A model generated the notes under the pieces. It saw only the letters and a list, made by a program, of their open reading frames with translations, ran no database searches and was not told the origin of the DNA. Source: Streptomyces sp. DHE7-1 (GTDB lineage Bacteria > Actinomycetota > Actinomycetes > Streptomycetales > Streptomycetaceae). From it: a stretch of DNA of 64,000 nt. Position 1 is the first letter of the stretch; each line of letters opens with the position of its first letter. Of the stretch, positions 60,287-64,000 are shown in pieces. The stretch spans positions 682,001 through 746,000 of the forward strand of contig JACJDG010000003.1 in assembly GCA_016432725.1 (NCBI GenBank). Direction: 5' to 3'. The position numbers and the translations under genes were made by a program.

Positions 60287-60940
60287 ATGACCGCAGTGCG
60301 CCCCGCCCCGCTCCCCGCGCCACGCCGTGTGCCGCCCGCCCTGTACGCCGGTGTGGTGGCCGTGGGCCTCGCCGCGTCGGCGTGGGACGTGCGCGACCGG
60401 ACCACCTGGTTCCTGGAGACGTTCTGGGCGCTGGCCGGGCTGCCCCTGGTGGTGCTGGTCCGGCGGCGCTTCCCGCTGACCGGACTGCTGTGCGGGCTGC
60501 TCGCCGCGCACGCGCTGGTGCTGGCCGTCGGCGGCCACTACACGTACGCGCAGGTGCCGCTGGGCGACTGGGTCCGGGACGGCCTCGGCCTGTCCCGCAA
60601 CCCGTACGACCGGTTCGGGCACCTGATGCAGGGCTTCGTCCCGGCCGTCCTGGTGCGCGAACTGCTCGTCCGCACCTCGCCGCTGCGCGGCAGCCGCTGG
60701 CTGGCCCCGCTCACCGTGTGCGCCTGTCTCGCCTTCAGCGCCTGCTTCGAGCTGCTGGAGTGGGCGGCCGCCGAGATCGGCGGTCACGGCGCGGACGCCT
60801 TCCTCGCCACCCAGGGGGACGTCTGGGACACCCAGTGGGACATGTTCTGCGCGCTGATCGGGGCGGTGCTGTCGCTGCTGCTGCTCAGCAGGGCGCACGA
60901 CCGCCAACTGGCGGCCCTGGCGGCGCGGACCGCGGGCTAG
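60287..60940 (+). CDS. DUF2238 (YjdF-type) membrane protein
   Basis: 217 residues with six hydrophobic helices and the signature RNPYDRFGHLMQGFVPAVLVREL and GDVWDTQWDMFCALIGA. The role is unknown. ATG 60287 has AAGGAGC upstream. It overlaps the convergent DUF6328 gene by four bases at 60937-60940. Frame intact. Confidence 0.85.
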   Translation: MTAVRPAPLPAPRRVPPALYAGVVAVGLAASAWDVRDRTTWFLETFWALAGLPLVVLVRRRFPLTGLLCGLLAAHALVLAVGGHYTYAQVPLGDWVRDGLGLSRNPYDRFGHLMQGFVPAVLVRELLVRTSPLRGSRWLAPLTVCACLAFSACFELLEWAAAEIGGHGADAFLATQGDVWDTQWDMFCALIGAVLSLLLLSRAHDRQLAALAARTAG

Positions 60941-61428
60941 GGCCTGTCGCCGGTGTGCCGGCGGCGCGCCCACAGGGGCAGGCCGTACCAGCACACGAGG
61001 TACCAGGCGACCACGGCGGTGACCAGGTAGGGGACATAGCCGTCGTGCGTGGCGACCCGCAGGATCAGCAGCAGCGAGGAGGTCATCGTGGCGAGCAGCA
61101 GCACGAGGCCGACGAAGGTCAGCCGGGAGGCGATGCGCACCGCCTGCGGCTTGACCCGCCGCCCGGAGACGAGGCGGTGCAGGGAGACCGGTCCGATGAG
61201 GGCGCCGGTGGCGCAGGCGCCCAGGACGACGGTCACGATGTAGATGAGCTGATCGGTGCGGGCCAGCGTCGCGTACTTCGGCTGGAAGACCACCGTCAGC
61301 AGGAAACCGAACAGGATCTGCACGCCCGTCTGGGCGACGCGGACCTCCTGGATGAGTTCACCCCACATCCGGTCGGCCCGCTCCTCCTCGGTTTCGTCGC
61401 GGCCCGTGCGCCGGCCCTCGTGCGTCAT
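60937..61428 (-). CDS. DUF6328 membrane protein
   Basis: 163 residues: an acidic N-terminus (GRDETEEERADRMWGELIQEVRV), then QTGVQILFGFLLTVVFQPKY and three more hydrophobic helices. This is a conserved actinobacterial family of unknown role. ATG 61428. Frame intact. Overlaps the convergent DUF2238 gene. Confidence 0.83.
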   Translation of the reverse strand: MTHEGRRTGRDETEEERADRMWGELIQEVRVAQTGVQILFGFLLTVVFQPKYATLARTDQLIYIVTVVLGACATGALIGPVSLHRLVSGRRVKPQAVRIASRLTFVGLVLLLATMTSSLLLILRVATHDGYVPYLVTAVVAWYLVCWYGLPLWARRRHTGDRP

Positions 61429-61480
61429 GCGATCCGTTTAACCGGGTGAACATTCGTTCAAACGGTCGGCTTCGCCGTGA

Positions 61481-62463
61481 CTACCAGCGGTGTTCGACCT
61501 GTTCCCGGACGCGGCGCTCGTACAGCTCGCGGATCGCGGCGTGCGTCGCCCCGGACAGGGCCGGCAGCTTGGCCGCGGCCGCGTTGGCGCGGGCCTGCTG
61601 CGGGTTGCGGGCGCCGGGGATCACCGTGGTCACGCCGGGCTGCTCGATGATCCAGCGCAGGGCGAGCTGGGCCGGGGTGAAGCCCTCGGGGCCAGCGCGG
61701 CGAACTCGGCTGCCGCCTCCACGCCGGTGGCGTAGTCGACGCCGGAGAAGGTCTCGCCCTGGTCGAAGGCCTCGCCGTGCCGGTTGTAGGTGCGGTGGTC
61801 GTCGGCGGCGAAGACCGTGTCCTTCGTGTACTTGCCGGACAGCAGGCCGGAGGCGAGCGGCACCCGCGCGATGATGCCGACGCCCGCCTCCCGGGCCGCC
61901 GGGAGCACCTCCAGGAGGGGCTTCATGCGGAACGGGTTGAGGATGATCTGCACGCTCGCCACGTTCGGCCGGGCGATCGCGGTCAGCGCCTCGGCGCAGG
62001 TCTCCACGCTCACGCCGTACGCCGCCACGCGCTCCTCGGCCACCAGGGTGTCGAGGGCGTCGAACACCGCGTCGGACGAGTACACGGAGGCCGGCGGGCA
62101 GTGCAGCTGCACCAGGTCGACGCGGTCGACGCCGAGGTTGCGGCGGGACCGGTCGTTCCAGGCGCGGAAGTTGTCCAGGACGTAGTTCTCCGGGGTCTGC
62201 TCGACCCGGCGGCCCATCTTGGTGGCCACGAGCACGTGCAGATCGGGCCGGCTGCTCAGGAAGGTGGCGATGGTCCCCTCGCTGCGCCCGTCGCCGTACA
62301 CGTCGGCCGTGTCGAAGAAGGTGACGCCGGACTCGGCCGCCGCCTCCAGGACGGACAGGGCCTCCTTGTCGTCGACCTCGCCCCAGTCGGCGCCGAGCTG
62401 CCAGGTGCCGAGTCCGACGACCGACGCCCACTGTCCGGACCTGTCCATCACGCGTTCGTCCAT
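61481..62463 (-). CDS. Aldo/keto reductase, one frameshift
   Basis: About 327-residue (beta/alpha)8 NADPH-dependent reductase. LGTWQLGADWGEVDD, catalytic Asp/Tyr in FFDTADVYGDGRSEG, LVATKMGRR (Lys), LVQLHCPP (His), and after a break near 61690 (CCCCGGAG read as CCCCGAG) EGFTPAQLALRWIIEQPGVTTVIPGARNPQQARANA. Substrate unknown. The start is ATG 62463. It stands alone on the minus strand. Confidence 0.9.
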
Positions 62464-62554
62464 ACCGTCCAGTCTGTCATCCGGCCTGCCGGACCGCCGG
62501 ACCGGGTGGTTCCGGTGGCGGACGGCGCCGGACGGCCCGGGGCGGCCGGGGACG

Positions 62555-63193
62555 TCAGCTCCGGGGGTTCAACTGGGCCTGGACGAGGGGGCCGTAGCGG
62601 TCGGCGATGGCGTCGAGATCGGTCCCGCGCAGGTGCGGGCCGCGGGCCACGCCGTACATCACGCCCAGGCCGAGCAGGCCCGCGACGGCGAGTTCGGCGC
62701 GCAGTCCCCGGTCGGGGCCGGTGAGGCGGGCCGCGAGGCGCTCGGTCACCTGGGCGCGGAAGTTGGCGCGCAGCACCTCGCCGTGGTCGCCGTGCAGGGG
62801 GGCGAAGGCGATCCGCACCAGCGGGTCGGCGCCGCGGTCGCGCTGGCTGGCCAGGACGTGCCGGACCATGTGCCGGCCCAGCTCCTCCAGGGGCGCGTCG
62901 AGCAGGTCGTCGGCGTCGGTGTCGAAGGACATCACGCGGGCGAAGAGGGCGTCCTTGTTGCCGAAGTACTTCAGGATCAGCGGCGGGCTGACCCCGGCCC
63001 GTTCGGCGACCGCCCTCAGGGTGATGTCGGCGTGCGCGTGCCGGGCCAGGAGATGGCGGGCGGCCTTCAGGATGGCGGCCCTGGTGGCCTCGGCGTCACG
63101 CCGTGCGGGGGCGGTCCCGTGGGACGGTGGGGCGGTTTCGCGGGGCGCCGGTGCGGCTGCCCGGGGGCCGGATGGGGTGCTCACGGCACTCAT
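62555..63193 (-). CDS. TetR-family regulator
   Basis: 212 residues: a disordered Pro/Ala N-terminus (about 30), the helix-turn-helix ILKAARHLLARHAHADITLRAVAERAGVSPPLILKYFGNK, then a ligand domain with FDTDADDLLDAPLEELGRHM. ATG 63193 overlaps the stop of the MFS gene (ATGA), so the exporter and its regulator are coupled, the usual arrangement for drug efflux. Frame intact. Confidence 0.88.
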   Translation of the reverse strand: MSAVSTPSGPRAAAPAPRETAPPSHGTAPARRDAEATRAAILKAARHLLARHAHADITLRAVAERAGVSPPLILKYFGNKDALFARVMSFDTDADDLLDAPLEELGRHMVRHVLASQRDRGADPLVRIAFAPLHGDHGEVLRANFRAQVTERLAARLTGPDRGLRAELAVAGLLGLGVMYGVARGPHLRGTDLDAIADRYGPLVQAQLNPRS

Positions 63194-64000
63194 GCTCCCT
63201 CCAGCGCCCCGTCGCGGGCGCCCCGGGTGGCACCGCGGGCGCGCCCGGTGCCGCCGGCGGGCCCGTCGCCCGGTATGGACAGGGCAGCGGCGCAGGCGAT
63301 CAGGGCGACGGCGCCCGCCATCGTGAACGCCAGCAGGTAGCCGTGCAGGGTGGGCACCGGGAGGCCGCCGACGAGGCTGGTGTGGTGGACGAGCACGGCG
63401 GCGACGGCGGCGCTGGAGGTGGCCTGGCCGATGGTGCGCATCAGGACGTTGACGCCGTTGGCGGAGGCCGTCTGGGCGGCCGGCACGGCGCGCAGGATGA
63501 GGGTCGGCAGCGCGGAGTAGGCGAGGGTGGTGCCGGTCGCCACCACCGTGGCGCCGAGGATGATCATCCAAAGGTCGCGGCTGTCGGCGACGCGCAGTGC
63601 GTAGCCGCAGGCGATGACGGCGGCGCCGAGGGCGAGGGTGACGCGCGGTCCGCGGGAGGCCGAGATGCGGGCGGACAGCGGCGAGAAGAGCAGCATGGTG
63701 ACGCCGCCGGGCAGCAGGCACAGGCCGGTGGCGACGATCGACAGGCCGAGGCCGTACCCGGTCGCCTTCGGCGCCTGCACCAGCTGGGCGGTCACCAGCG
63801 AGTTGGCGTAGAAGGCGAATCCGGTCAGCATGGCCGCCACATGGGACAGGCCCACCCGGGGCCGGGTGACCAGGCGCAGGTCCACCAGGGGCCGCTCGGT
63901 GCGGAGCTGATGCCACCACCACAGGGCGAGGACGGCGGCCGCGGCGAGGAACAGCCCGAGCACACGGGGGCTGCCCCAGCCCCACTGGCCGCCCTGCGAC
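63190..64000 (-). CDS. MFS transporter, DHA2-like (N-terminal part outside window)
   Basis: Visible C-terminal about 270 residues of a multi-helix permease; the coding sequence continues past the window edge. Hydrophobic helices include GLFLAAAAVLALWWWH and GYLLAFTMAGAVALIACAAAL; LVDLRLVTRPRVGLSHVAAML is the loop typical of 14-helix drug:H+ antiporters. It ends in a charged tail (RARGATRGARDGALEGA) whose stop overlaps the TetR start. Substrate unknown. Confidence 0.85.
   Translation of the reverse strand, partial: SQGGQWGWGSPRVLGLFLAAAAVLALWWWHQLRTERPLVDLRLVTRPRVGLSHVAAMLTGFAFYANSLVTAQLVQAPKATGYGLGLSIVATGLCLLPGGVTMLLFSPLSARISASRGPRVTLALGAAVIACGYALRVADSRDLWMIILGATVVATGTTLAYSALPTLILRAVPAAQTASANGVNVLMRTIGQATSSAAVAAVLVHHTSLVGGLPVPTLHGYLLAFTMAGAVALIACAAALSIPGDGPAGGTGRARGATRGARDGALEGA

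Overview
This window is chromosomal DNA from an actinomycete, almost certainly Streptomyces or a close relative. Base composition is very GC-rich with strongly G/C-biased third codon positions, and GTG/TTG starts are common. The gene content is typical of the genus: an SsgA-like sporulation protein, a WhiB-like protein, SigB/SigF-family sigma factors with free-standing anti-sigma-type ATPases, a GlgE-type alpha-glucan cluster and an ANTAR protein. I see no tRNA, rRNA, CRISPR array, insertion sequence, prophage or integration site; the window reads as ordinary chromosome rich in stress, storage and regulatory functions.

Layout. 0-3.2 kb (minus): a multi-domain PP2C phosphatase, a PrxQ-type peroxiredoxin and a DoxX-like membrane protein. 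3.7-6.6 kb (plus): a stand-alone ATP-dependent DNA ligase, a secreted NLP (NPP1) protein and an orphan hemC paralogue. 6.6-9.6 kb: a small unknown protein, a SigB/F-type sigma factor, an ANTAR protein and a two-domain VOC protein. 9.6-20.4 kb: alpha-glucan metabolism, with glgX plus a small ATPase-like gene on minus and glgE-treS-mak-glgB on plus. 20.5-31.4 kb: a carboxylate-amine ligase, an AMP-forming acyl ligase, an anti-sigma ATPase, NDH-2, a FUSC transporter, a second sigma factor with a nearby ATPase, and a cyclic-nucleotide-binding protein. 31.4-43.4 kb: MFS and LysE exporters with an ArgP-like regulator, a TetR/saccharopine-dehydrogenase pair, WhiB, an M1 aminopeptidase, a TetR/flavin-dehydrogenase pair, AlkB and DUF4032. 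43.4-48 kb: a UspA protein divergent from a coupled three-gene operon (REC-flavoprotein fusion, cyclic-nucleotide-binding histidine kinase, UBP zinc finger). 48-53.5 kb: secreted hydrolases and an AIM24 protein. 53.6-64 kb: a TPR protein coupled to a prenyl diphosphate synthase, a PLP dehydratase, a membrane pseudokinase, an F420-type LLM oxidoreductase, an SsgA-like protein, membrane proteins, an aldo/keto reductase, and a TetR/MFS pair cut by the window end.

Functional logic. The glgE-treS-mak-glgB order lets trehalose be converted to maltose, maltose-1-phosphate and branched alpha-glucan, while GlgX debranches it; sigma-factor-family regulators lie close by. The region from 43.4 to 48 kb looks like a redox or nucleotide sensing module and is the best candidate for something undescribed: its flavoprotein has a response-regulator receiver, a glutaredoxin-like segment and a thioredoxin-reductase-like body, but no redox-active cysteine pair in either of the last two.

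Sequence quality. About 34 reading-frame breaks occur in about 26 genes. Each behaves as loss of a single G or C, usually in a G/C run and often at a CCCCGG/CCGGGG string. Both sides of each break are well conserved, so I treat these genes as functional genes read from imperfect sequence rather than as pseudogenes. Coordinates given for them span the whole gene.
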